A program made the position numbers and the translations under genes. From Algorimicrobium sediminis (GTDB taxonomy: Bacteria > Bacteroidota > Bacteroidia > Flavobacteriales > Flavobacteriaceae): a stretch of 64,000 bases of DNA. Below, in pieces: positions 18,598-27,481 of this stretch. The stretch lies in the NCBI RefSeq assembly GCF_042684585.1, contig NZ_JBHULS010000001.1, positions 186,001 through 250,000 on the forward strand. The letters run 5' to 3'. Numbering within the stretch: position 1 is the first letter of the stretch; each line of letters begins with the position of its first letter. The notes under the pieces were generated by a model. It was not told the DNA's origin. It did not search any database and was given only the letters and a program-made list of their open reading frames with translations.

Positions 18598-18657
18598 CAG
18601 CCTGTTTTGAAACGTCTGTTTTGAAATAGTCGAAATAACACTTTTAAAGAAAGAACA

Positions 18658-18894
18658 ATGTCAAGAGTTTGTGAACTTACAGGAAAAAAAGCCATGGTTG
18701 GTAATAACGTGTCGCACGCAATGAATAAAACAAAGCGTAGATTTGATGCAAATCTTATTAAGAAACGTTTTTATATTCCAGAGGAGGATAAGTGGGTAAC
18801 CCTAAAAGTTGCTACATCAACATTAAAGACTATTAATAAAATTGGAATTACTGCGGCTTTAAAAGAAGCACGAGCTAAAGGATTTATTAAGTAA
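18658..18894 (+). CDS. rpmB: Ribosomal protein L28
   Basis: The 78-residue basic protein matches L28: MSRVCELTGKKAMVGNNVSH at the start, then KTKRRFDANL and KVATSTLKTI. It belongs to the large ribosomal subunit. It has one cysteine and lacks the zinc-binding pairs of the C+ form. It opens the rpmB-rpmG-DUF4295 run, followed by ftsY, an order typical of Bacteroidota. Confidence 0.98.
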   Translation: MSRVCELTGKKAMVGNNVSHAMNKTKRRFDANLIKKRFYIPEEDKWVTLKVATSTLKTINKIGITAALKEARAKGFIK

Positions 18895-18921
18895 CAGTCT
18901 GATTTATAAAAATACAGAACA

Positions 18922-19104
18922 ATGGCAAAAAAAGGTAACAGAATACAGGTAATATTAGAGTGTACAGAGCACAAAGAGTCTGGTATGCCAGGAACTTCAA
19001 GATATATTACAACAAAGAATAAGAAAAATACGCCAGACAGAATGGAGATTAAGAAATTTAATCCAATTCTTAAGCGCATGACTGTTCATAAGGAGATTAA
19101 ATAA
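18922..19104 (+). CDS. rpmG: Ribosomal protein L33
   Basis: The 60-residue basic protein matches L33 (MAKKGNRIQVILECTEHKES, TTKNKKNTPDRMEIKKFNP). Only one cysteine is present, so this is the zinc-free form. It starts 27 bases after rpmB and is co-transcribed with it. Confidence 0.97.
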   Translation: MAKKGNRIQVILECTEHKESGMPGTSRYITTKNKKNTPDRMEIKKFNPILKRMTVHKEIK

Positions 19105-19149
19105 ATTTATTATTGTCACATCGTGATAATAATCTAAAAAGCATATAAC

Positions 19150-19302
19150 ATGGCAAAGAAATCAGTAGCATCATTACAAACCGGCTCTAAACGTTTAACT
19201 AAAGCTATTAAAATGGTAAAGTCGCCTAAAACTGGTGCTTACACATTTGTAGAGTCTGTAATGGCTCCGGAATTTGTAAATGAGTGGTTAGAAAAAAAAT
19301 AA
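19150..19302 (+). CDS. DUF4295 small basic protein
   Basis: A 50-residue reading frame starts MAKKSVASLQTGSKRLTKAI and ends EFVNEWLEKK. It matches the DUF4295 family, found in Bacteroidota directly after rpmG. It is strongly basic, as a ribosome-associated protein would be, but its role is not established. It lies 45 bases after rpmG and is followed by a hairpin terminator, so it is the last gene of this operon. Confidence 0.9.
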   Translation: MAKKSVASLQTGSKRLTKAIKMVKSPKTGAYTFVESVMAPEFVNEWLEKK

Positions 19303-19325
19303 TTTCACCAACTTAAAAAATATAT

Positions 19326-19360
19326 AAGCTGCTTTCCATTTGGGAGCAGCTTTTTGTTTT
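19326..19360 (+). terminator. Rho-independent terminator of the L28 operon
   Basis: AAGCTGCT (19326-19333) pairs with AGCAGCTT (19345-19352), with CC/GG pairs possible inside, and a T run follows. Confidence 0.8.
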
Positions 19361-19439
19361 ATCTTTATAACGGAATAAAAACCTAAAGCTAGTTTTAAAA
19401 CAGCGCTTTGGTTACTAATGGGTAAAGAAATTAAAGGGA

Positions 19440-20393
19440 ATGAGTTTTTTTAAAAAAATATTTTCTTCCGAGAAAAAGGAAACCTTAAATAAAGGTCTAG
19501 AAAAATCTAAAACTAGTTTTTTAGGGAAATTAAGTAAAGCTGTAGCTGGAAAATCTAAAGTCGATGACGAAGTTTTAGATAATCTGGAGGAAATTCTAGT
19601 TAGTAGCGATGTAGGCGTTAATACCACCTTAAAAGTTATAGACCGCATTGAAGCGCGCGTGGCAAGAGATAAATATTTAGGTACAGACGAACTAAATAAA
19701 ATTTTACGCGAGGAAATTGCCGGACTTTTAAGTGAAACAAACCTAGGCGAAGACACGGAATTTGTGGTTCCTAAACAACATAAACCTTACGTTTTAATGG
19801 TAGTTGGTGTGAATGGTGTGGGCAAAACCACCACCATCGGTAAACTGGCCTACCAGTTTAAAAAGCAGGGTTTAAAAGTGGTATTGGGTGCTGCAGATAC
19901 CTTTCGGGCCGCGGCCATAGACCAGTTACAAGTTTGGGCAGACCGCGTGGATGTTCCCATGGTGCGCCAAGATATGGGCTCAGACCCTGCTTCCGTTGCT
20001 TTTGATGCCTTGCAATCTGGTGTAAATCAAAACGCCGATGTTATAATAATAGATACTGCCGGACGCTTGCACAATAAAGTTAATTTAATGAACGAGCTGA
20101 CCAAAGTAAAACGCGTTATGCAAAAGGTTGTTGGCAATGCGCCGCACGACGTGCTGTTGGTGCTAGATGGCTCTACGGGCCAAAATGCCTTCGAGCAAGC
20201 CAAACAGTTTACAGCCGCAACAGAAGTTACCTCGCTAGCAGTAACCAAATTGGATGGCACAGCGAAAGGCGGTGTGGTAATTGGTATTTCAGATCAGTTT
20301 AAAATTCCTGTAAAATATATTGGTGTAGGCGAAGGTATTGAAGATTTACAGGTGTTTAATAAATTTGAATTTGTCGATTCTTTCTTTAAATAA
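19440..20393 (+). CDS. ftsY: Signal recognition particle receptor FtsY
   Basis: FtsY is the SRP receptor GTPase that delivers ribosomes making membrane proteins to the translocon. In 317 residues it has the helical N domain (about 25-90) and the G domain: GVNGVGKTTTIGKLA (G1), DTFRAAAIDQL, DTAGRLHNK (G3) and TKLDGTAKGG (G4/G5). The long acidic A domain of E. coli FtsY is absent, as in many bacteria. A terminator follows directly. Confidence 0.97.
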   Translation: MSFFKKIFSSEKKETLNKGLEKSKTSFLGKLSKAVAGKSKVDDEVLDNLEEILVSSDVGVNTTLKVIDRIEARVARDKYLGTDELNKILREEIAGLLSETNLGEDTEFVVPKQHKPYVLMVVGVNGVGKTTTIGKLAYQFKKQGLKVVLGAADTFRAAAIDQLQVWADRVDVPMVRQDMGSDPASVAFDALQSGVNQNADVIIIDTAGRLHNKVNLMNELTKVKRVMQKVVGNAPHDVLLVLDGSTGQNAFEQAKQFTAATEVTSLAVTKLDGTAKGGVVIGISDQFKIPVKYIGVGEGIEDLQVFNKFEFVDSFFK

Positions 20394-20417
20394 CATAAAA
20401 ACGTACCATAATTATAG

Positions 20418-20450
20418 AAAAAGACTTCAAAATTTTTGAAGTCTTTTTGT
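20418..20450 (+). terminator. Rho-independent terminator after ftsY
   Basis: The stem AAAAAGACTTCAAA with TTTGAAGTCTTTTT (20418-20448) is perfect and ends in T residues. The rimO -7 element begins only 17 bases beyond. Confidence 0.88.
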
Positions 20451-20464
20451 TTGGAAACATGTTG

Positions 20465-20472
20465 TATCTTTG
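20465..20472 (+). promoter_or_regulatory. -7 promoter element of rimO
   Basis: TATCTTTG matches TAnnTTTG, 18 bases before the rimO ATG. The closest -33-like TTTG (20446-20449) lies within the tail of the ftsY terminator with a short 15-base spacer. Confidence 0.55.
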
Positions 20473-20490
20473 CAGCCTTGAAATAATGAT

Positions 20491-21792
20491 ATGAGAACAA
20501 AATCACTTAAAAAAAATAAAATCAATGTAGTAACATTGGGTTGTAGTAAAAATTTGTACGACAGCGAGGTGTTAATGGGGCAACTTAAAGCCAGCGGTAA
20601 AGAGGTGGTGCATGAGGAAACTGGAAATGTTGTAGTTATTAATACCTGCGGTTTTATTAATAATGCCAAGGAGGAGAGTGTGAATACTATTTTAGAATTC
20701 ATGCAAAAAAAAGAAGCTGGCGAAGTAGATAAAGTTTTTGTTACAGGCTGTTTAAGTGAACGCTACAAACCGGATTTAATTAAAGAAATACCTAATGTAG
20801 ATCAGTATTTTGGTACCACAGAATTACCTAGTTTGTTAAAAGCTTTGGGAGCCGATTATAAACACGAATTAATTGGCGAAAGGCTCACAACCACCCCTAA
20901 AAATTATGCTTATTTAAAAATAGCAGAAGGCTGCGACCGGCCATGTAGTTTTTGTGCTATTCCGCTTATGCGTGGAAAACATAAAAGTACGCCTATTGAA
21001 AATTTAGTTACAGAGGCCGAAAAACTAGCCGCTAACGGGGTTAAAGAGTTAATTTTAATTGCACAGGATTTAACGTATTACGGACTGGATTTATATAAAA
21101 AACGGAATTTAGCAGAACTTCTGGAAGCGTTGGTTATGGTTGAAGGAATTGAATGGATTCGTTTACATTATGCTTTTCCAACCGGTTTTCCTATGGACGT
21201 GTTGGATGTTATGAATCGTGAGCCTAAAATTTGTAATTATCTGGATATTCCACTGCAACACATTTCAAACGACATGCTAAAAAGTATGCGTCGAGGTACT
21301 ACCAAAGAAAAAACCACGAAACTACTCCAAGAATTCAGACAGGCAGTGCCTAATATGACCATTAGGACTACTTTAATTGTTGGCTATCCAGGCGAAACAG
21401 AAGCGCATTTTCAAGAACTTAAGGAATGGGTAAAGGCTATGCGTTTTGAACGCCTAGGTTGTTTTACATACAGCCATGAGGAAAATACGCATGCCTTTAA
21501 TTTGGTAGACGATGTGCCTGAAGCTGTAAAACAGCAAAGAGCCAACGAGATTATGGAAATACAGTCGCAAATTTCGTGGGAGCTAAATCAAGAAAAAATT
21601 GGCCAGATTTTTAACGTGGTTATCGATAGAAAAGAAGGCGCCTATTTTGTTGGTCGCACCGAATTCGATTCGCCAGACGTAGATAATGAAGTGCTCATTG
21701 ATGCGTCTAAAACCTACTTAAAAACAGGCGAATTTGCACAGGTAAGAATTACAGAAGCAGCCGATTTTGATTTATACGCTGAAGTGGTGTAA
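20491..21792 (+). CDS. rimO: Ribosomal protein S12 methylthiotransferase RimO
   Basis: This 433-residue radical-SAM enzyme adds a methylthio group to an aspartate of S12. The N-terminal UPF0004 domain has Cys18, Cys53 and Cys87 for one iron-sulfur cluster. The radical-SAM cluster is bound by Cys148, Cys152 and Cys155 in GCDRPCSFCAIP. A C-terminal TRAM domain covers about the last 65 residues. VTLGCSKNLYDSE and PLMRGKHKS separate it from MiaB. It has its own promoter. Confidence 0.95.
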   Translation: MRTKSLKKNKINVVTLGCSKNLYDSEVLMGQLKASGKEVVHEETGNVVVINTCGFINNAKEESVNTILEFMQKKEAGEVDKVFVTGCLSERYKPDLIKEIPNVDQYFGTTELPSLLKALGADYKHELIGERLTTTPKNYAYLKIAEGCDRPCSFCAIPLMRGKHKSTPIENLVTEAEKLAANGVKELILIAQDLTYYGLDLYKKRNLAELLEALVMVEGIEWIRLHYAFPTGFPMDVLDVMNREPKICNYLDIPLQHISNDMLKSMRRGTTKEKTTKLLQEFRQAVPNMTIRTTLIVGYPGETEAHFQELKEWVKAMRFERLGCFTYSHEENTHAFNLVDDVPEAVKQQRANEIMEIQSQISWELNQEKIGQIFNVVIDRKEGAYFVGRTEFDSPDVDNEVLIDASKTYLKTGEFAQVRITEAADFDLYAEVV

Positions 21793-21880
21793 TTTACCAG
21801 TGCTATACATTAGTGCTAACAGATATAAATGAAATAACCGAACGTAGTAAGTAAGGAGTAGCACCATGCTATAAAAATTA

Positions 21881-21924
21881 AAAAACCTTCCAAATGCATT
21901 TTTATAATGCTATTGGAAGGATTT
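21881..21924. terminator. Hairpin terminator between rimO and the minus-strand gene
   Basis: CCTTCCAA (21886-21893) pairs with TTGGAAGG (21913-21920), and GCATT pairs with AATGC inside. A residues on the left and T residues on the right suit both directions. Confidence 0.7.
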
Positions 21925-21991
21925 TAATATTAGGTTTGTTTTTAGTTTTTGGGTTATAACAAAATAACAGTGACATAGCACTAACTACTCA

Positions 21992-23260
21992 TTAGGAATT
22001 ATCTAACTGCTTTCTAATTTTTTCTATCGCTGTTTCAATAGATTTTTCAGGTTCAATAATATTGTAAATACCCCAAAAATCGACATCCATAAAACCCGAG
22101 GTTTCGTCTATTAAAATAGTGTTAGGCTTTAAAATGGTTTGTTTATTTTCTGGCTTGCTATACTTCTGGTCTGTTTCTAACCAGTTGGTAATTGCCATTT
22201 CACTGTTTAGGGTGTACACCGAGTTAAATAAACGCCCTTTCCAGTTTACTTTAAAAGACAATAAAATATTACTGTAACTGTAATGCCATTTACCGTTGCT
22301 ATTTCTGTAATCCACACGATAGTTTGCAGTTGTAGGATGCACTTTAACTCTGTTGGGTTTTCGCTTAACAAACAAAGCACTTGCCTGTTCTTTGTTAGTA
22401 AGGTTTAAGCTGAAACGGGCGCTGGTTAAGGCATAGTTTTTTGCATCTATATAAAGGGTGCCATAATATAAAGGTGTGGTATATGTGTTTTTTTGTTTAA
22501 AGTTTACCACATACATAACTTGGTTATTTATAACGGTGGTTTTGTCAAATTCAAAAGTGTACTTGTCTATATTGCCGTTGCCAAACATAAATTGTGGATA
22601 TTTCATAAAATCAATAAACAAATTATTAAAGGGGCCTCCCTGCAATTTCATAGCAATGGTGTCCAATCTGGCATAGTTGGTGCTTTTTCTGGACTTTAAT
22701 AAGGCTACAGCATCCCGTTTGTTATTGCTGTTAGGTTCTTTATAAATGGTAACTACAGCTTCCGATAGTGAGGCATTTTTACGCCGCTTTTTTATCGTTT
22801 CCCTGTAAAATCCTGTCATTTCCAATGCGTTATCTACATAATTTGTTGTGCGGTTTTTTAACATAAGTTTTACCAAGGTTTCGGCAGATTGCGGCCTGGA
22901 AATAGTTACTTCATCAAGCGGCGTTGCTACTGGAGTTAAGGCAATGGTTTTAGTTGTTACCGCTTCAGAAACCGGTAAATAGGCGTCCGCATAACCTAAA
23001 TAGCTTATTTGAAGTGTTTCGGAACTTAAATTTGAAGCCAGTTTCAATGTAAAATAGCCATCGTTATTGGAAATTGTTGCTACATTGGATCCAGAAACAA
23101 CGATATCGGCAAACAGTAACGGTTGGTTGGTGTTTATATCTACTACCTTTCCAGTTATTTCCAGTGTTGTCTGGGGTGTAACTTGAGCTTTTACAAGAGA
23201 AATAGGAGCATAAAATGCTACAAATAGGGCTAATTGAGTGAGTAAGGAACGCGTTTTCAT
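21992..23260 (-). CDS. Carboxypeptidase-like regulatory domain protein, exported
   Basis: From the ATG at 23258-23260 (MKTRSLLTQ) the protein has 422 residues and a signal peptide of about 25. A CarboxypepD_reg-like beta domain follows (ITGKVVDINTNQPLLFADIV ... GYFTL ... ISYLGY), as in TonB-dependent receptors. The rest, about 300 residues, is beta-rich (YYGTLYIDAKNYALTSARF) and typical of Bacteroidota envelope proteins of unknown function; it has no TonB plug. An upstream frame start at 23278 would add six residues before the signal. It probably lies in the periplasm or at the outer membrane. Confidence 0.8.
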   Translation of the reverse strand: MKTRSLLTQLALFVAFYAPISLVKAQVTPQTTLEITGKVVDINTNQPLLFADIVVSGSNVATISNNDGYFTLKLASNLSSETLQISYLGYADAYLPVSEAVTTKTIALTPVATPLDEVTISRPQSAETLVKLMLKNRTTNYVDNALEMTGFYRETIKKRRKNASLSEAVVTIYKEPNSNNKRDAVALLKSRKSTNYARLDTIAMKLQGGPFNNLFIDFMKYPQFMFGNGNIDKYTFEFDKTTVINNQVMYVVNFKQKNTYTTPLYYGTLYIDAKNYALTSARFSLNLTNKEQASALFVKRKPNRVKVHPTTANYRVDYRNSNGKWHYSYSNILLSFKVNWKGRLFNSVYTLNSEMAITNWLETDQKYSKPENKQTILKPNTILIDETSGFMDVDFWGIYNIIEPEKSIETAIEKIRKQLDNS

Positions 23261-23451
23261 AGGACTTAAAAATAACATTTAAGATACTTAAAAATCGCGA
23301 ATAGCCCTAGTAATTACCTGATAAAGAAATGTTAAGGTTTTTAAAGCTTTAAACCAATAATTTTAATTTGGTTGGTTATTAGCCGTATTTTAAGATTTTC
23401 AAAAAAAATGTATTGGTAGCTGCTATCTGTAAGTTTTTAATTAATAAGCTT

Positions 23452-23976
23452 TTACAGGCAAGGCCCATTTTCGCAACACGGCCCCAACTGGCATTCAAAA
23501 AAAGTGGCTACCACGTTTATTAATAACAAGGCAGTGGCTAGGTAAAATGTAAATTTTTCAAATGGAAGCATCTCTTTTTTTACTTTTTCAAAGGTATGAC
23601 TAAACAGTAAAAAAAGTGCAGACCCGAGTATACTTGCTACAAAAATAACAACGCCCCAAGTGTACAAATGAAGTCCAAAAACAGGTGTGCCGTAGCCTAA
23701 ATCGTCTGGCGAAGGACAAATATGGAGCAACACTTGGCGAGTAGAAAAGGTGCCGCCAATAAGCGCAGCAATAATAACAATGCCAAAATGTTTGGCTTTA
23801 AACCCAAAATGACTATTAAGTAACAACCCAAAAATAACGCCAAACATACCCAAACGTTGCAATAAACAAAGTGGACAAGGCTGCTCGTGCAATACAAATT
23901 GGAAATATAAAGCACCAATTAGGATGCTGCAAACCAATAAAATGCAAATGCTGTTTATGTATTTTAAAGTATTCAT
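23452..23976 (-). CDS. DsbB-like disulfide bond formation protein
   Basis: The 174-residue membrane protein has four hydrophobic segments. The first periplasmic loop carries the CPLC redox pair in EQPCPLCLLQR, which marks the DsbB fold that passes electrons from DsbA to quinones. The second loop has one cysteine (HICPSP) and the YGTPVFGLHLYTW segment. The C-terminal tail is Cys-rich (FECQLGPCCENGPCL), so the second redox pair is not arranged as in E. coli DsbB. It starts five bases after a DUF5993-like gene, with which it forms an operon. Confidence 0.88.
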   Translation of the reverse strand: MNTLKYINSICILLVCSILIGALYFQFVLHEQPCPLCLLQRLGMFGVIFGLLLNSHFGFKAKHFGIVIIAALIGGTFSTRQVLLHICPSPDDLGYGTPVFGLHLYTWGVVIFVASILGSALFLLFSHTFEKVKKEMLPFEKFTFYLATALLLINVVATFFECQLGPCCENGPCL

Positions 23977-23981
23977 AAGGT

Positions 23982-24134
23982 TTAAAAGCTTAAATTTAAT
24001 GTAGACGAGCTGTGGTATAAAAACATAACAATGCTAAAAACAGAGGCTAAAGCAAAAAAAATGTAAGCTAATTTCTGCTTTTGTTTAAATAAGCATAAAA
24101 ACGATACGAAATAGGTAAGAAAAATAAGACTCAT
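23982..24134 (-). CDS. DUF5993-like small membrane protein
   Basis: A 50-residue reading frame begins MSLIFLTYFVSFLCLF and ends in HSSSTLNLSF. It has two hydrophobic segments split by a basic turn (KQKQK). The pattern and C-terminus resemble DUF5993, small membrane proteins that sit next to DsbB-type genes. The stop is five bases before the DsbB start on the same strand. It may be a subunit or assembly partner of DsbB (inference from position only). Confidence 0.75.
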   Translation of the reverse strand: MSLIFLTYFVSFLCLFKQKQKLAYIFFALASVFSIVMFLYHSSSTLNLSF

Positions 24135-24411
24135 ATTTTTTGTAAAATTAGTTCTGCCTGCTTAACTATTGGGTAATAATTAAAAACTGGCTTTTAGGTA
24201 GTTAGTAATCAAATATAATAATTTTAATTGGGTTTGTAGGAAAATATTTCATTCTGCAAGAATTTAACGTTTTTGGACGCCTGTTTTTTTAGTTCTTTTT
24301 GTTTGTATGAGCGACTTAACGGGGTTTCAACAATTAAAAAATTCCTTAAGCGGCTATGGGCAGTATCTGCTAGTTAGGTGTATTTTAAGTTAATTTTAAG
24401 ACAAGAAACAG
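24135..24411. other. Divergent intergenic region
   Basis: No gene is visible. The region separates the DUF5993/DsbB operon from bshC and should carry both promoters. Confidence 0.4.
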
Positions 24412-24419
24412 TATCTTTG
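24412..24419 (+). promoter_or_regulatory. -7 promoter element of bshC
   Basis: TATCTTTG matches TAnnTTTG, 27 bases before the bshC ATG. No clear -33 TTG at the right distance. Confidence 0.5.
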
Positions 24420-24446
24420 AGCTTTTAAAAACTGCAATTCTAGCTT

Positions 24447-26051
24447 ATGTCTACCGCGTTTATACCGTACCAGGAAACCCCTTATTTTTCATCGTTAATT
24501 TGTAAGTATCTGGATCAAGATTCGGCTCTAAAGCCTTTTTACAACCGGTTTCCCGAAAAATCTAACTTTTTAGAGCAAGTCAAAGAAAAACAGAAAGCTT
24601 TTACAGTAGCAAAGCGCACCATTTTAGTTAAAAGCTTACTACAACAGTATAAACATGTAAACGTTTCTGCGGAAACAAATAAAAATATTACAGCTTTAGA
24701 AAAAAACAATACCTTTACCATTACTACTGGACACCAGTTAAATATTTTTACGGGACCACTTTATTTTTTCTATAAAATTATATCTGCTGTTAATTTGTGC
24801 AAAGAACTCAATACAGCATACCCAAACACACATTTTGTTCCTGTTTATTGGATGGCAACAGAAGATCATGATTTTGAAGAAATAAATTACTTCAATTTTA
24901 AAGATAAAAAAGTGCAGTGGCAAAAAAAGGCTTCCGGCGCTGTAGGCTCCTTGGATTTGCAAGGGTTAGAAGCCGTATATAATTCCTTTAGCAACCAGCT
25001 TCCTAAAAGTAAAAACGCTCAAAATTTACGGATACTTTTTAAAAAGGCCTACCTAGAAAACAATACATTGGCCGCCGCTACTCGGTATTTGGTAAACACC
25101 CTGTTTGGGGACACCGGTTTGGTAATTGTGGATGGTAATAAACCTGAATTAAAAAAACAATTTGTACCCTACGCAAAAGAGGAACTGTTAAAACAAACAG
25201 CCCACAACACGGTTGTGCAAACCAACAAAAAGTTAAATGCGCTGCCTGAAAATTATAAAATTCAGGTAAACCCACGCGAAATAAATTTATTCTACTTAAA
25301 AGCCAACTTGCGCGAGCGTATTGTATTCCAAAATAACACCTATCACGTTTTAAATACAGATATCAGTTGGGAGCAAAACGATTTGTTAAACGAGCTTGAA
25401 AAGTATCCAGAACGGTTTAGTCCAAATGTTATTTTAAGGCCCCTTTACCAAGAAGTGGTGCTGCCAAACATTTGTTATATAGGCGGTGGTGGGGAGTTAG
25501 CGTATTGGCTTCAGCTACACGAGTTTTTTAAAACACAAAACGTGCCTTTTCCTATGTTGCTTTTGCGTAATTCAGTTTTACTAGCAACTAAAAAACAACA
25601 AAACAAACTAGAAAAATTAGGCTTAAATTACCAGGATTTATTTTTAAAACAACCAGCATTAATTACGAAAGTCACTAAAGATGTTTCTGCCATTTCAATC
25701 GATTTTACGGAACAAAAAACACATCTAGAAAAACAGTTTAAAGCGCTGTACCACCTAGCAGAAAAAACGGATAAATCGTTTTTAGGAGCAGTTGCCGCGC
25801 AAGAGAAAAAACAACTTAATGGCTTGGATAATCTAGAAAAACGCTTGCTAAAAGCGCAAAAACGTAAGCAAGCAGATGTATTAAATCGTGTAAAATTACT
25901 GCAAGATAATTTGTTTCCCAATCAAAGTTTACAAGAGCGACAGGCTAATTTTTCTACCTTTTATTTGGAGTTTGGCGACCAATTAATCCAGCAGTTAATG
26001 CTAAATTTGCAGCCTTTAAAAAACGATTTTACAATACTTAATTTAGAGTAA
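24447..26051 (+). CDS. bshC: Bacillithiol synthase BshC (cysteine-adding enzyme)
   Basis: BshC is thought to join cysteine to glucosaminyl-malate in the last step of bacillithiol synthesis. The 534-residue protein follows the family along its length: the TTGHQLNIFTGPLYF segment, PVYWMATEDHDFEEINYF, the VILRPLYQEVVLPNICYIGG core, and a C-terminal coiled coil (about 420-490, rich in K, E, L and Q). The fold is related to class I tRNA synthetases. bshA and bshB are not in the window. The next gene, a PLP decarboxylase, begins three bases after the stop. Confidence 0.95.
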   Translation: MSTAFIPYQETPYFSSLICKYLDQDSALKPFYNRFPEKSNFLEQVKEKQKAFTVAKRTILVKSLLQQYKHVNVSAETNKNITALEKNNTFTITTGHQLNIFTGPLYFFYKIISAVNLCKELNTAYPNTHFVPVYWMATEDHDFEEINYFNFKDKKVQWQKKASGAVGSLDLQGLEAVYNSFSNQLPKSKNAQNLRILFKKAYLENNTLAAATRYLVNTLFGDTGLVIVDGNKPELKKQFVPYAKEELLKQTAHNTVVQTNKKLNALPENYKIQVNPREINLFYLKANLRERIVFQNNTYHVLNTDISWEQNDLLNELEKYPERFSPNVILRPLYQEVVLPNICYIGGGGELAYWLQLHEFFKTQNVPFPMLLLRNSVLLATKKQQNKLEKLGLNYQDLFLKQPALITKVTKDVSAISIDFTEQKTHLEKQFKALYHLAEKTDKSFLGAVAAQEKKQLNGLDNLEKRLLKAQKRKQADVLNRVKLLQDNLFPNQSLQERQANFSTFYLEFGDQLIQQLMLNLQPLKNDFTILNLE

Positions 26052-26054
26052 ATC

Positions 26055-27425
26055 ATGCATAAAATAGATATGGAACTTGTAGAAATGACCTTAGATGTCA
26101 TGAAGTTTGCCATTGGCCGACTGTCTGCAACGGAACACCAAATAGGGAAACCCAAAAAATATGAAGAACTTAAACGCCTAGTGGGCGATACCGTTACCGA
26201 AAGTGGTGTTGGTGGCGAGTATGCCTTTAACCTATGGAAAGAACATTTGGCAACCGCAAATGTACCTGTAGATCATCCTAGAAATTTAGCTTTCGTACCG
26301 GCTTCGCCAACACGTGCCGCTATAATGTTCGATTTGGTTACATCGGCATCTAGCATCCACGGTGCCTATTGGATGGAAGGTGCAGGTGGTATTTTTTGCG
26401 AAAATGAGGCCATGTCGTGGATTGTTTCGCTAACGGGGCTTCCGGCCGGAGCGTTTGGTGTGTTTACAAGTGGTGGTACGGCTGCCAATTTATCGGCTAT
26501 TGTTACAGCGCGCGAATATTGGCGTCGAGACGATACGTATAAACGCGAAAAAGGCTTAATTATTACCTCTATAGGTGCCCATTCATCTATAAAAGCTATG
26601 GCACAAGTAGCCGATGTAGATATATTGTTGGTAGATTCTGAAGAGCGTTTAACGGGAGTAGATTTACGTAAAACCATCGATGGTTTAAACTTTCACCAAC
26701 GCAAACGCCTATTCGCCGTAGTGGCTACAGGCGGCACAACCAACGCAGGTATTATAGACGATTTGGAAGGAATTGCTGAAATTTGTGAAACAGAAAACTT
26801 ATGGTTCCATGTAGATGCTGCTTATGGCGGAGGTGCCCTGGCAGCCGATTCTGTTCGTCATTTGTTTAATGGTATTGAACGCGCCGATAGTATTACCATC
26901 GATCCGCATAAGTGGATGTTCTCGCCTTACGATTGTGGTGCCGTTATTTATAAAAACCCGGAATTGGCAAAAGCAGCACATTCGCAGCAGGGTTCCTATC
27001 TGGATATTTTTAAAGATGAAGGCGCTCACGGCTTTAACCCAACCGATTACCAAATTCAATTAACCAGGCGCGTGCGCGGTTTGCCACTGTGGTTTTCTTT
27101 GGCTACACATGGCACAAAAAAATATAAAGAAGCCGTAGAACGCGGCCTAGAATTGGCACAGCTAGCAGGTAAAATGATTGAAGAAAATCCAAATGTGGAA
27201 TTGGTTAGAGAACCTAGTTTGTCTTGTGTATTGTTTAGAAGAAAAGGTTGGAAGCCAGAAGATTATACAAATTGGACGTATGAAAATCATAAAAAAGGTT
27301 TCGCTTTAGTGACGCCTACCAAATGGAAAAATGGCGATTCGTTTGAAACCGTTTCCCGATTTTGTTTTATAAATCCAGATACCACAGAAAATGATATTCA
27401 AATGATTTTAGCTAGTATGAATTAA
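26055..27425 (+). CDS. PLP-dependent group II decarboxylase
   Basis: The 456-residue enzyme has the fold of glutamate, aspartate and aromatic amino-acid decarboxylases. HVDAAYGGG carries the PLP-ring aspartate (Asp254) and the Schiff-base lysine is Lys286 in DPHKWMFSPYDCG. TSGGTAANLSA near residue 140 contacts the phosphate. The substrate cannot be read from sequence; aspartate (giving beta-alanine) or another acidic amino acid is possible. The start is three bases after bshC, so the two are co-transcribed, which hints at a shared metabolic setting. Confidence 0.92.
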   Translation: MHKIDMELVEMTLDVMKFAIGRLSATEHQIGKPKKYEELKRLVGDTVTESGVGGEYAFNLWKEHLATANVPVDHPRNLAFVPASPTRAAIMFDLVTSASSIHGAYWMEGAGGIFCENEAMSWIVSLTGLPAGAFGVFTSGGTAANLSAIVTAREYWRRDDTYKREKGLIITSIGAHSSIKAMAQVADVDILLVDSEERLTGVDLRKTIDGLNFHQRKRLFAVVATGGTTNAGIIDDLEGIAEICETENLWFHVDAAYGGGALAADSVRHLFNGIERADSITIDPHKWMFSPYDCGAVIYKNPELAKAAHSQQGSYLDIFKDEGAHGFNPTDYQIQLTRRVRGLPLWFSLATHGTKKYKEAVERGLELAQLAGKMIEENPNVELVREPSLSCVLFRRKGWKPEDYTNWTYENHKKGFALVTPTKWKNGDSFETVSRFCFINPDTTENDIQMILASMN

Positions 27426-27481
27426 TTGAAAAAAAAGGACACCATAAATAGCTAATATAAAATCTATTCTTATTTTTGAGC

